From the NCBI GenBank assembly GCA_005798335.1, contig SYJV01000198.1, positions 1 to 58,113 of the forward strand: DNA of 58,113 nt, read 5' to 3'. Position 1 is the first letter of the stretch; each line of letters starts with the position of its first letter. Below the pieces are notes generated by a model. That model was not told the origin of the DNA. It ran no database searches and was given only the letters and a program-made list of their open reading frames with translations. Below, one piece after another: positions 28,417-37,500 of the stretch. A program made the translations under genes and the position numbers. The stretch is from Planctomycetaceae bacterium (GTDB taxonomy: Bacteria; Planctomycetota; Planctomycetia; Pirellulales; Pirellulaceae).

Positions 28417-28785
28417 TTGCTTTGCTTGGATTCTTTTACAGTTGACCCATTCCCGGAATATCGAATCCTCACTGACAACGATTTGGCGGGATTAGTGCAT
28501 TTGCAAACACAACGATTGGACTCGACAGGGATCACGAATCTGGGTTTTAAGCGCCTTGCTTCGCTTCCATCCCTTCGCACTCTTCACGTGGATTCAACCG
28601 CCATAGACTCAAGTGGCTTACACTATTTGGAGAAAATGCCAAAGCTCCAGGAGGTCACCGCGGACCATACCAAAGTTACCGATGAAGACTGGAGCGATTT
28701 ACTCTTGCACTTCCTGCCAACAGAGACAATTAGGCGAGCGGCAGATGGGAATATACCAGTACAAGCCCGACGCGCAAGCGAGTGA
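28417..28785 (+). pseudogene. Leucine-rich-repeat gene remnant ending in a palindromic repeat
   Basis: The frame encodes about two and a half leucine-rich repeats of the kind common in planctomycetes: LTDNDLAGLVHLQTQRLDS, GITNLGFKRLASLPSLRTL and HVDSTAIDSSGLHYLEKMPK. The only start in frame is a TTG at 28417 with no ribosome-binding site. A hydrophobic stretch (WIIPLILLCL) lies just upstream in the same frame without a start codon, as if an N-terminal signal had lost its initiation codon. The last 16 residues (RRAADGNIPVQARRASE) are translated palindromic repeat copy B, which supplies the stop. Complete LRR proteins are several times longer. I read it as a decayed fragment truncated by the repeat; a short expressed protein is possible. 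Confidence 0.5.
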
Positions 28786-28869
28786 GAGCCTGGATTGACA
28801 TACGCCTGGACTGACGCACTCGCTTGCGCTTCGGGCTTGTATTGGTATATTTCCTTCTGCCGCTCGCCT
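28732..28869. repeat. Palindromic 'QARRASE' repeat, copy B
   Basis: Two 53-nt arms, 28732-28784 and 28817-28869, are inverted copies with 4 mismatches around a 32-nt centre. Each arm runs from AGGCGAGCGGCAGA to GCGCAAGCGAGTG. The core AATACAAGCCCG...GCGAGTG is shared with copy A at 20960-21098. The RNA from either strand would fold into a long hairpin. There are no transposase or clear target-site duplications. Confidence 0.9.
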
Positions 28870-29211
28870 TAGGAGAGTTCTTTTCGAGCCTACCTCCAAC
28901 GTTCGGCTTAGCCTTTTTGCATTTTGCAACGCCGGTTACATGCAACTGTCCGACGGAACCAAACACGCTTAAGAGGGGCCGACGCTGTTCCTTCGAGTGA
29001 TCTCGAGGCTACAAAATTGACAACCTGTGCATGGGAACTAGTCTAATACGAGCATAACGCGTTATTCTTGCTTACCTTTTTATGCAAATAGCGTTTTTGC
29101 AAGCAAATTTGTCGGTCACGCTAGGTACTTCTATTTTTTGATTTCCGTCCAGCGTGCCGCCCAATGATGCGTTCCAAGAGTTTCTTGTACTATTTTCTAA
29201 GGGGGTTTTCA
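28870..29211. other. Gene-free stretch before the PEP-CTERM gene
   Basis: No supportable gene. It holds one possible promoter (29017-29049) and an AT-rich stretch leading to the PEP-CTERM gene, whose ribosome-binding site AAGGGGG ends at about 29205. Confidence 0.5.
29017..29049 (+). promoter_or_regulatory. Weak candidate promoter for the PEP-CTERM gene
   Basis: TTGACA at 29017-29022 is a perfect -35. Possible -10 boxes are TAGTCT at 29039 (16-nt spacing) or TAATAC at 29044 (21-nt spacing, too long). The start codon is ~165 nt downstream. Support is limited to the -35. Confidence 0.25.
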
Positions 29212-30033
29212 ATGAATCGATGGAAATGGGGCATTGGTTTGTGTTTTCTGATTTTGCTGGATAACACATTGGCTCGCGCGGATTTTGTTTTCTTTAATGC
29301 GGCTCAGGATAACACGCTATATGAAAGCCAAACTGGAGCATTGAGCAATGGTGCTGGCGACTTTTTGTTTGCAGGGAGAATAGCCCCGAGAGGTGGTTCT
29401 TTACTGCGGCGGGGACTGATTCGCTTTGATATATCCACTGTTGCCTCTGGTTCGAATGTCAGTTCCGCGACGCTTCGACTGGGGATGAACAAATCGGATC
29501 GAGTTGGCGCATCTACCGTTAGTTTGCATCGTTTGACACGCGCGTGGGGCGAAGGGACATCGAATGCCGATAATGACGAAGGCGGCGGGATAGCAACGAC
29601 CGCTGGGGACGCTTCATGGACCCAAGCTGTTTCTCCTGGTACCAACTGGACAACTCCGGGTGGTGACTTTGTAGCAACTGCTAGCGCGTCGCTATTGCTT
29701 AATGCGGACGGCAATTACACCTGGGGATCGAACGCCGGGATGGTGTCGGATGTGCAACTGTGGATCAACAATCCGGCATCGAATTTTGGCTGGATCATTC
29801 TGGGCGACGAATCGAGTGCCACGACCGCAACGGCCATGCGATTTCTTTCGCGCACTGGTCCAATCACGGCGACAGCCGATCGTCCGCTATTAACGATCGA
29901 TGTGGCTGCCATTCCCGAGCCAGCCAGCAGCGTTCTCGTGCTCTCGTCGATTGGTTGGCTCGCGCTGCGCAGGCGCGCCGCGAGACGAAGAGTAGAGCAA
30001 TTGTCCTCAATTGCTCAGACAACGATCGGATGA
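29212..30033 (+). CDS. PEP-CTERM secreted protein with DNRLRE-like domain
   Basis: ATG 29212 is chosen over the in-frame ATG at 29164 because AAGGGGG lies 6 nt upstream and the protein then starts with a clean signal peptide (MNRWKWGIGLCFLILLDNTL, cut near ARA). The 273-aa product has a DNRLRE-type beta domain: LRRGLIRFDIS, VSSATLRLGMNKSDR, TVSLHRLTRAWGEG and WTQAVSPGTNWTTPGGD, ending with the 'rP.L.i.v' strand. The C-terminus is a textbook PEP-CTERM sorting signal: IPEPASS, hydrophobic VLVLSSIGWLAL, then RRRAARRR. In the known pathway an exosortase removes this tail at the membrane and the protein is released or attached; no exosortase gene is in this window. Role unknown. It converges with glpD at a hairpin. 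Confidence 0.88.
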   Translation: MNRWKWGIGLCFLILLDNTLARADFVFFNAAQDNTLYESQTGALSNGAGDFLFAGRIAPRGGSLLRRGLIRFDISTVASGSNVSSATLRLGMNKSDRVGASTVSLHRLTRAWGEGTSNADNDEGGGIATTAGDASWTQAVSPGTNWTTPGGDFVATASASLLLNADGNYTWGSNAGMVSDVQLWINNPASNFGWIILGDESSATTATAMRFLSRTGPITATADRPLLTIDVAAIPEPASSVLVLSSIGWLALRRRAARRRVEQLSSIAQTTIG

Positions 30034-30075
30034 TGCTCGGGTAGAGTTTGGAAGCTCAGGAAAGAGGCAACGCTC

Positions 30076-30104
30076 AGTAAAACGATTGGGACAATCGTTT
30101 TACT
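30076..30104. terminator. Bidirectional terminator-like hairpin between converging genes
   Basis: A perfect 12-bp inverted repeat AGTAAAACGATT/AATCGTTTTACT (30076-30087 and 30093-30104) with a 5-nt loop lies exactly between the two convergent genes. It overlaps the stop codon of the minus-strand glpD. The arms are AT-rich at the base, giving TTTTACT at the 3' side on both strands, but a long T-run is missing. Confidence 0.65.
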
Positions 30105-31668
30105 CTAAAACATAATTTTGCGATGTAATGCGAAATTGCTGACATTGATTGTGTTGCCAGTTCGCATCACGTCCTAGTTCACTCGCAATAAGCTCTGTGA
30201 CCTGCGGAGCGATTGCTTGTGTTGCTCGAGCATTCAAAAATAAGCACCGAGTTCGACGAGCGAGTACATCTTCGACGGTTCGCGCCATCTCATGGTGGAC
30301 GGCCCAAAGTACTTGCGCGCGATTGATGGATAGATCGGGATGCATTGGGCTGCCAAGCTGTGTTTCGCGATCGATGATTTCGTCGATTTTGATTCCATCT
30401 GAGCCGTAGCACTGCAGTTCCGCTCGACGTGAACGCATCGATCCCGAACCGTGTATGGCCAAATCTTTTGTGACACAAGGTCGACGAGCGAGTCGCCCGA
30501 CTGTGATCGCACGGTCGACCGCGTCTTCGGCCATCTTGCGCACTGTTGTCCATTTTCCGCCAGCGATTGTGATCAGATTTGACTTGGCAACATGCACAAC
30601 GTGATCGCGTGAAATTGCCGAAGTCTTTGCTTGGGAACCCGATTTACCGAGAACCAACGGACGGACCCCGACAAAGACGCTGTGCACATCCGCCATCTCC
30701 GGTTTCTCCGCTAGGTACTCAGCGGCCGTGTTCAGCAGAAACTCAATCTCTGCGGGCAGGGCGGAGGGTTCTTCCGTTGCCGAATCGATAGGTGTGTCGG
30801 TAGTGCCGACGAGAGTTTGACCGTGCCACGGAATTAGGAACATCACTCTCCCATCGCGAGTACGTGGGACAATGAGCGCGGTCGATCCAGGCAAAAAACG
30901 GGGTGGCAATACGAGATGGATACCCTGACTGGCTGCCAACATCGGTCGATCGTTGGGCCGATCCAAACGTCGCACGGAATCTCCAAATGGACCTGCCGCA
31001 TTGATCACAGTGCGAGCTGGAACCACGTGCGAAATTCCGCTCTCTGCATCCTGGAACTGCACTCCACTGAGCTTGCCGTGAGAGTCTTTCGTCAGGCCAG
31101 TAACCGTCGCATAATTCGCAACCACCGCCCCCAACTGAACTGCCGTTTGAACGAAATTGATCACCAGGCGAGCGTCGTCGAACTGACCGTCGTGGTACAG
31201 CCATCCTGAATAGAATGCGGCTGGGTTGAGCGTCGGCAAACGGTGGGCGACGTCGGACTTGGACAGGCGACGCGCTCTGCCAAAGTCGCTGCTGCGAGCC
31301 AGCAGATCGTACAACCACAGGCCCATTCCAAAGTAAAACGATTCCCAGCGTCCGCGGCACGGCAAAATAAATTCCAGGTCATGGACCAGATGATTAGCGT
31401 TCTTGAGCAATAGCGAACGTTCTCTCAGCGCGTCGCGAACCAATACTAAGTTACCTTGTTCCAAGTAGCGGACTCCTCCATGAATCAGTTTTGTCGAACG
31501 GCTGGAAGTGCCCTTGCCGAAATCATTTTTCTCAAGCAACGCGACGGTCAAGCCTCGGCTGGCAGCGTCCATCGCAATAGCGGCGCCGGTCGCTCCACCT
31601 CCGACGACTGCCAATTCAAAGGGTTCGTCGCGATCGATCAGCTTGGCAAGCATTTTTTCGCGGTTCAT
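30100..31668 (-). CDS. glpD: Aerobic glycerol-3-phosphate dehydrogenase
   Basis: This 522-aa FAD flavoprotein oxidises sn-glycerol-3-phosphate to dihydroxyacetone phosphate at the cytoplasmic membrane and feeds electrons to quinone. It shows the family's N-terminal LAVVGGGATGAAIAMDAASR FAD site (~19-40), the signature KGTSSRSTKLIHGGVRYLEQ and FYFGMGLWLYDLLA. Further marks are the second half RTVINAAGPFGDSVR, VMFLIPWHGQTLVGTTDTP, FVGVRPLV and ITIAGGKWTTVRKMAEDA. A C-terminal helical domain (~385-520) is present as expected for GlpD. Length is normal. glpF and glpK are not adjacent. The region between its start and the M16 gene is a short divergent promoter space. Confidence 0.92.
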   Translation of the reverse strand: MNREKMLAKLIDRDEPFELAVVGGGATGAAIAMDAASRGLTVALLEKNDFGKGTSSRSTKLIHGGVRYLEQGNLVLVRDALRERSLLLKNANHLVHDLEFILPCRGRWESFYFGMGLWLYDLLARSSDFGRARRLSKSDVAHRLPTLNPAAFYSGWLYHDGQFDDARLVINFVQTAVQLGAVVANYATVTGLTKDSHGKLSGVQFQDAESGISHVVPARTVINAAGPFGDSVRRLDRPNDRPMLAASQGIHLVLPPRFLPGSTALIVPRTRDGRVMFLIPWHGQTLVGTTDTPIDSATEEPSALPAEIEFLLNTAAEYLAEKPEMADVHSVFVGVRPLVLGKSGSQAKTSAISRDHVVHVAKSNLITIAGGKWTTVRKMAEDAVDRAITVGRLARRPCVTKDLAIHGSGSMRSRRAELQCYGSDGIKIDEIIDRETQLGSPMHPDLSINRAQVLWAVHHEMARTVEDVLARRTRCLFLNARATQAIAPQVTELIASELGRDANWQHNQCQQFRITSQNYVLE

Positions 31669-31716
31669 GTCCGAGTTCCAAGAGTGAGAAAAATTGTGAT
31701 CTACAAATTTGAACTA

Positions 31717-31746
31717 CTGACCAACTGACGAAGGAATCTTTACAAT
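31717..31746 (+). promoter_or_regulatory. Candidate promoter of the M16/fusion operon
   Basis: CTGACC at 31717-31722 and TACAAT at 31741-31746 are spaced 18 nt. Transcription would start near 31753, after the upstream in-frame ATG at 31745. This agrees with the choice of 31805 as the start. Confidence 0.35.
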
Positions 31747-31804
31747 GGCGGGCAAATTCAGGAATTCTTACTTCGTGATTCTAGAGCCAGTGGAGGATAA
31801 AGAC

Positions 31805-34573
31805 ATGTCGAGCAGGATTGTTGCGTGGAGCTTGGCCGCCGTGTTGGGCTGGTTCGTTCATTTCAACTTGCCCTCAAGAGCACAGGAACCCATGGTTAAG
31901 AAGATGGCTTCGATCGAAGGGATTACCGAATACGAACTTCCCAACGGCGTCCAATTGTTGCTGTTTCCCGATCCAAGTAAATCGCAAGTCACCGTGAACA
32001 TGACCGTCTTTGTGGGTTCACGACACGAAGGCTACGGCGAAGCGGGGATGGCGCACCTGTTGGAACATATGATGTTCAAGGGAACTCCCAGCCATGAAAA
32101 GATCCCCGATGAGATGAAGAATCGCGGTGCGGATTTTAATGGTACCACGTGGTTGGATCGCACGAATTACTATGAAACGTTGCCCGCTACGTCGGACGCG
32201 CAGGCTGCGGAAAATCTCGAATACGCGCTCTCGTTGGAAGCCGACCGGTTGATGAACAGCTACGTGCGCGGCGAGGATCTTGCCTCGGAAATGACCGTCG
32301 TGCGCAACGAATTCGAATCTGGCGAAAATAATCCTCGGCGAGTCTTGATGCAGCGTGTGCAAGCGGTGGCCTACGAATGGCACAACTACGGTCGTTCGAC
32401 CATCGGTAACCGCAGCGATATCGAGCGTGTGCCTATCGATCGGCTGCGCGATTTCTACCGCAAGTTCTACCGGCCCGATAATATCATGTTGGTGGTAGCG
32501 GGCAAGTTCGATCCAGAGAAGTGTTTGGAACTGGTGGCAGAGTACTTTGGTGTCTTGAAAGCGCCCGAGGTTCCACTCGATCGCACTTATACTACTGAGC
32601 CACCACAGGACGGTGAACGCACGGTCGTATTGCGACGCGTCGGGAGCAGCCAGTTAGTGTCGCTGGCCTATCACGTGCCAGCCGGTGGCGATCGCGATTT
32701 CGCAGCGATTGAACTGCTGGGTTACGTGTTCGGTGCCGAACCCAGTGGTCGACTTTACAAAGAACTGGTGATACCCGAAATCGCTGCGAATGCCAGCTCG
32801 TTTGCTTTCGCGCTGCACGACCCAGGTATCGTCATGTTCACTGCTCAAGTCTCCAAGGAAAAGTCCATCGAAGACGCGCGCCAATCCTTGCTGAGCGTCG
32901 TGGAGTTGGTACCCGAAAAACCGATTACTGAAGAAGAACTCGTTCGAGCTCGCACTCAATTTATGAAAGACCGCGAATTGCGCGCGAACGATTCCAAAGA
33001 GATTGCGATCGAACTGAGCGAATGGGCTGCTGAAGGAGATTGGCGACTGTACTTTTTGTTTCGCGACTACATTGAACAGGTCACCGCTGAAGAATGTACT
33101 AAAGCTGCCGCGAAATATTTGGTGCGCAACAATCGGACCGTGGGACTGTTTATTCCCAGCGAAAAAAGCGAGCGCATCGAGATTCCGACGCGTCCAGATC
33201 TAAAGGAGTTGTTGGCGAATTACCAAGGCAGAGGCGAAACTCAGCAGGGCGAGAACTTTGATCCGGATCCGGTTGCGATTGAAAAACGGACCATTCGCGG
33301 CAAGTTATCATCCGGCCTCAAGACTGCGTTTGTTGCCAAGAAAACTCGAGGTCAATCCGTCAGTCTGCAAATTAACTTGCGATATGGAAACGAAGCAGCA
33401 CTGAAGGACTTGGTGACCGCGGCCGAGTTCCTGCCTGAAATGATGATGCGAGGCACGATCAATTTGAATCACGAGCAACTGCAGGATCGATTGGATGAAT
33501 TCCGCGCCAAGGTGGGTGCTGGTGGCACGACTGGATTGTTGCAAGTTTCCGTGGAAACAAAACGAGAGTACTTGGACAAAGTGCTGCCATTGATCGGCGA
33601 AATACTGCGCTCACCTCGACTGGAATCAAGCGAATTAGAAGTGCTGCGCCGCCAATCCATCACGAGTACCGAATCGCAGTTGACCGAACCCCATGCCTTA
33701 GCTGGAAATACACTGCGCCGACTCCAGTCGCCCTATGCGCCCACGGACGTTCGCTATACGCCGACTCTGGAAGAGCGCATTGAGCGTTACAGGTCTGTGT
33801 CTATTGATCAGATTCGACAACTCCATGCGACGATGCTGAGTGGTCAAAATGGTGAAGTTACTGCCGTAGGCGATTTTGATTCCCAGGAGTTGGTGGCGCA
33901 CTGCGAAAAAATCATGGGAGGCTGGACGACCCAAGTTGCTCAGCAGCGCATCACTCAGCCGGCCGTAACCACCGTGGCAGGCGGCTCGCACGAAATCAAC
34001 ACGCCGGACAAAGCCAATGCAGTGCTATACGGCGGCGAGCAAATTGCCATGCGCGACAGCGATCCCGACTATCCGGCATTGTTCATTGGCAACTATATCC
34101 TCGGTGGCGGTTCGCTATCGTCACGCTTGGCGGATCGCATACGCCAGCGTGAAGGGCTTTCCTACGGAGTGGGATCGAGCATCACGGCTCATCCGATCGA
34201 TCAGCGTACCAATTGGACATTGTTTGCCATCACCAACCCAGGAAATCGAGATCGTTTGCTGACCGTGATGCGCGAGGAAATCGAGAAAATTCTCGCCGAG
34301 GGCGTTTCGCAAAGCGAGTTGGACGCAGCCATTCAGGGATACTTGCAGAGCGAACAATTAAGTCGTACTGATGACAGTGGGTTGGCACAGTTGCTTTCTC
34401 AAACCTTGTTCGTCGGTCGCACGTTGGAATTTAACGCTTCGCAGGAAAAGCGTGTCGCCGCTCTAACTCCCGCGCAAGTCAAAGAAGCACTGGTAAAATA
34501 TCTTGACCTCAAGCGGTTACTGTTGGTTACCGCAGGAGATTTCCGTAAGCCCCAGTCGCCTGGTTCCAAATGA
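31805..34573 (+). CDS. Secreted M16-family (pitrilysin/insulinase-like) zinc metalloprotease
   Basis: ATG 31805 has GGAGG at 31792-31796, 8 nt upstream, and opens a signal peptide (MSSRIVAWSLAAVLGWFVHF, then NLPSRAQ); the longer ATG at 31745 has neither. The mature protein of about 895 aa holds two M16 halves. The N-terminal half has the inverted zinc motif HLLEH at residues 84-88 (HLLEHMMFKGT). The third ligand is probably the Glu of SEMTVVRNEFESGEN near 162. The C-terminal half (from ~510) lacks HxxEH but keeps the chamber-closing segment GGGSLSSRLADRIRQREGLS with YGVGSS. Such two-domain enzymes close like a clam to degrade peptides. Exported versions are common in planctomycetes. Its stop overlaps the next start by 4 nt, so both are made together. 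Confidence 0.92.
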   Translation: MSSRIVAWSLAAVLGWFVHFNLPSRAQEPMVKKMASIEGITEYELPNGVQLLLFPDPSKSQVTVNMTVFVGSRHEGYGEAGMAHLLEHMMFKGTPSHEKIPDEMKNRGADFNGTTWLDRTNYYETLPATSDAQAAENLEYALSLEADRLMNSYVRGEDLASEMTVVRNEFESGENNPRRVLMQRVQAVAYEWHNYGRSTIGNRSDIERVPIDRLRDFYRKFYRPDNIMLVVAGKFDPEKCLELVAEYFGVLKAPEVPLDRTYTTEPPQDGERTVVLRRVGSSQLVSLAYHVPAGGDRDFAAIELLGYVFGAEPSGRLYKELVIPEIAANASSFAFALHDPGIVMFTAQVSKEKSIEDARQSLLSVVELVPEKPITEEELVRARTQFMKDRELRANDSKEIAIELSEWAAEGDWRLYFLFRDYIEQVTAEECTKAAAKYLVRNNRTVGLFIPSEKSERIEIPTRPDLKELLANYQGRGETQQGENFDPDPVAIEKRTIRGKLSSGLKTAFVAKKTRGQSVSLQINLRYGNEAALKDLVTAAEFLPEMMMRGTINLNHEQLQDRLDEFRAKVGAGGTTGLLQVSVETKREYLDKVLPLIGEILRSPRLESSELEVLRRQSITSTESQLTEPHALAGNTLRRLQSPYAPTDVRYTPTLEERIERYRSVSIDQIRQLHATMLSGQNGEVTAVGDFDSQELVAHCEKIMGGWTTQVAQQRITQPAVTTVAGGSHEINTPDKANAVLYGGEQIAMRDSDPDYPALFIGNYILGGGSLSSRLADRIRQREGLSYGVGSSITAHPIDQRTNWTLFAITNPGNRDRLLTVMREEIEKILAEGVSQSELDAAIQGYLQSEQLSRTDDSGLAQLLSQTLFVGRTLEFNASQEKRVAALTPAQVKEALVKYLDLKRLLLVTAGDFRKPQSPGSK

Positions 34574-37500
34574 ACCAAAAAACGAGCTCTGCCATGACGC
34601 GATATCGAATCATCTTGCTTGCCGCCGTTGTGTGTCTAATTGGCTCGGCGGTGTCACAAGAGTTGTGTGCAGATGAAGAGCTAGCTGGACTAAATTCCAG
34701 ATTGCGCGCCGCGATCGCCCGGTCGCTGCCCAAACTGGAGGCGGGTTCCGTGGGCTCGGCCAATGAGCGAGTGTGTTTCACTTGCCATAACCAAGCCTTG
34801 CCCGTGTTCACGATGGTCGAAGCCAAACGCCGAGGATTCAAAGTCGCTGAGACGAATTTGGCTCGGCAGATCGATCATGCCTACGAACATCTCAAGCGTG
34901 GCTTGGTTAACTACCGTCAAGCCAAAGGCCAAGGTGGCGGAGTGCTTACGGCAGGATACGCGATGTGGACGCTCGAAGAGGGCGGACGCGCTGCGGACGA
35001 AGTGACCGAAGCAGTAAATCACTACTTACTGGAAATGCAACAAGATTTGCCACATTGGCGCCACCGGGGAACTCGTCCGCCGACCTCCGGCAGCGACTAT
35101 ACGGCGACGTACGTGGCGCTGCGCGCCTTGTATTATTTTGGTACCGATGCGCAAACAAATCTGTTTGCTCAGCGGCGCCAGAAAATCGCCAAATGGTTGG
35201 AATCAGAGAATCCACCAGAAACTGAAGACTTAGTTTTTCGACTTGGCTCGCTCGGTTATGCTGGCTCGTCGCCTGAGGCAACTGCTAATGCCGCAACGGA
35301 ACTATTGAACAAACAACGTCCCGATGGCGGTTGGGGACAAAAAGACGATATGGTCAGCGATGCCTACGCGACCAGTACAGCACTAGCAAACTTATTGCAT
35401 CATGGCAAAATCTCAGCGACGGAATCGAGAATTCGCAAAGGCTTGGATTACTTGCTGGATCACCAACTTAACGACGGCACCTGGCATGTGGTCACTCGTG
35501 CCAAGCCGATTCAAGAGTATTTTGAGTCTGGATTTCCGCACGGCAAAGACCAGTTCATTTCCATCTCGGCCACTGCTTGGGCCGCGCTGGCACTGCTGTA
35601 CGCGTTGCCAGCGGAACCCACTGCTTCCGTCGGATCTTTAGCACTTAACCAAGACAGCACAGCGAGTGTCGATAAGAATAAGGATTCAGACAAGCCCTTC
35701 GATGTCGTGCTGCGTGGCGGGCGAGTGGTCGATGGAACTGGCGCGCCTTGGTATATCGCCGATGTCGGAATTCGCTCTGGAAAGATTGCCAAGATCGGCC
35801 GTGTATCGGCTGATGCTGGCCAAATCACAATCGATGCAACAGGCTTAGTTGTAGCACCAGGCTTTGTCGACATGATGGGGCAGTCTGCTTCGCCGATGGT
35901 CGATGATCCGAAGTCTGCGCTGAATCTGCTGACTCAGGGTATTACGACGATCAATGCTGGCGAAGGCGCATCTGCTGCGCCGTTGAGTCCGATCGATGGC
36001 AAGCGGCTCGGATATACGACGATGTCGGAGTACTTTGCGCTACTCGATATGCAAGGCTTGCCCATTAACGTGGCGCAGACAGTGGGCCACACGCAAGTAC
36101 GTCGGATCGTACTGGGCGACGTAGACCGACGGCCTAGTGATGAAGAACTGAATCAAATGAAAACGCTGGTGCGCGAAGCGATGGAGGCCGGCGCGATTGG
36201 CGTTTCTACTGCGCTAATTTATCCACCAGCAGTGTTCGCCAGCACGCGCGAGATCGCCGCTTTGGCACAAGTTGCTGGGCAATACGGTGGACGCTATTAC
36301 ACCCATATGCGCAACGAAGGAGATCAATTGCTCGAGGCGATCGATGAAGCCCTGCAGATCGGCCAGGAGGGCAAAACGCCTGTCCACATATTTCACCTCA
36401 AGACGGCCGGCCAACAGAACTGGGGCAAGATGCAACTGGCAATCGCCAAAATCAAGTCCGCGCGGGCCGCTGGTGAGCAAGTAACCGCTGACATATATCC
36501 GTATATCAACAACGGCCTGGAGATTTCTGCGCTCATTCATCCGCGCCATTTCAGCCAAGGGCGCGAACAGCTTCGCGGTCGCCTGGATGATGATGCGCTG
36601 CGTAGTGAAATTCGCAAGGAAATGGAGACCATCGGTGGTTGGGAGAACTGGTACCGTCACGTCAATCACGATTGGCAGCGCGTAATCATCGGTCAGACTA
36701 ACGAGCGGCGTTATCGCGACACGGTCGGTCAGAGTGTGGCGGCAATCGCGGCAGCTCACCGAGAAGATCCGTGGGACACATTTTTTAATCTGGTGAAAGC
36801 GGGTTCTTTTGCACTGCCACAGAGCATGACGGATGCCAACAAGATCCTCGCGATGCAGCAGGAATTTATCTCGTTTTGTACCGACGTCGGGCCCGCCGGA
36901 GGTGAACGCCATGCCTCGCATCCACGCGCCTATGGAGCGTTTCCTCGCCTGTTCGCCAAGTATGTGCGCGAACTAGGCGCGATTTCGCTCGAACGCGCGG
37001 TCGCGCAAGCATCGTCGGTTGCGGCCAACGATATCCTGGCGTTCGACCGTGGGCGAATCGCGGAAGGCTTGGCGGCGGATGTTGTCGTATTTGACTATCA
37101 ACGTATGACCGACAACGCGACATTCACTGAACCAACAGCGCTTTCCACTGGGGTAAAGCACGTGTTGGTCAATGGGGTGTTAGTTTTGCATGACGGAGAA
37201 TTTACAGGCAAGCGGCCAGGTCGAGTATTGCGCGGACCGGGATTTAACCCCGAGCGCGCACCGTCGGCCATTTCCACCGGCCAAAGTGTTCCGAGCTTGT
37301 CTGACTTCGACACAGCGATCCGTCAATTCATGCAACACCATCGCGTCCCCGGGGCTGCACTTGCGATCACTCACAAAGGCCGACTAGTCTACTCGCGCGG
37401 TTTTGGTTACGCCGACATCGCGACGAAGGAGCCTGTCACGCCAACTAGTTTGTTTCGAATCGCCAGCGTTTCGAAGCCGATCACAGCAGTCGCCATCTTG

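Noticed and set aside
28260-28445. Short + strand open frame before the LRR remnant
   Set aside because: No ribosome-binding site, no domain; only its last few codons (MDNSSYIALLG) are of interest and are mentioned in a finding.
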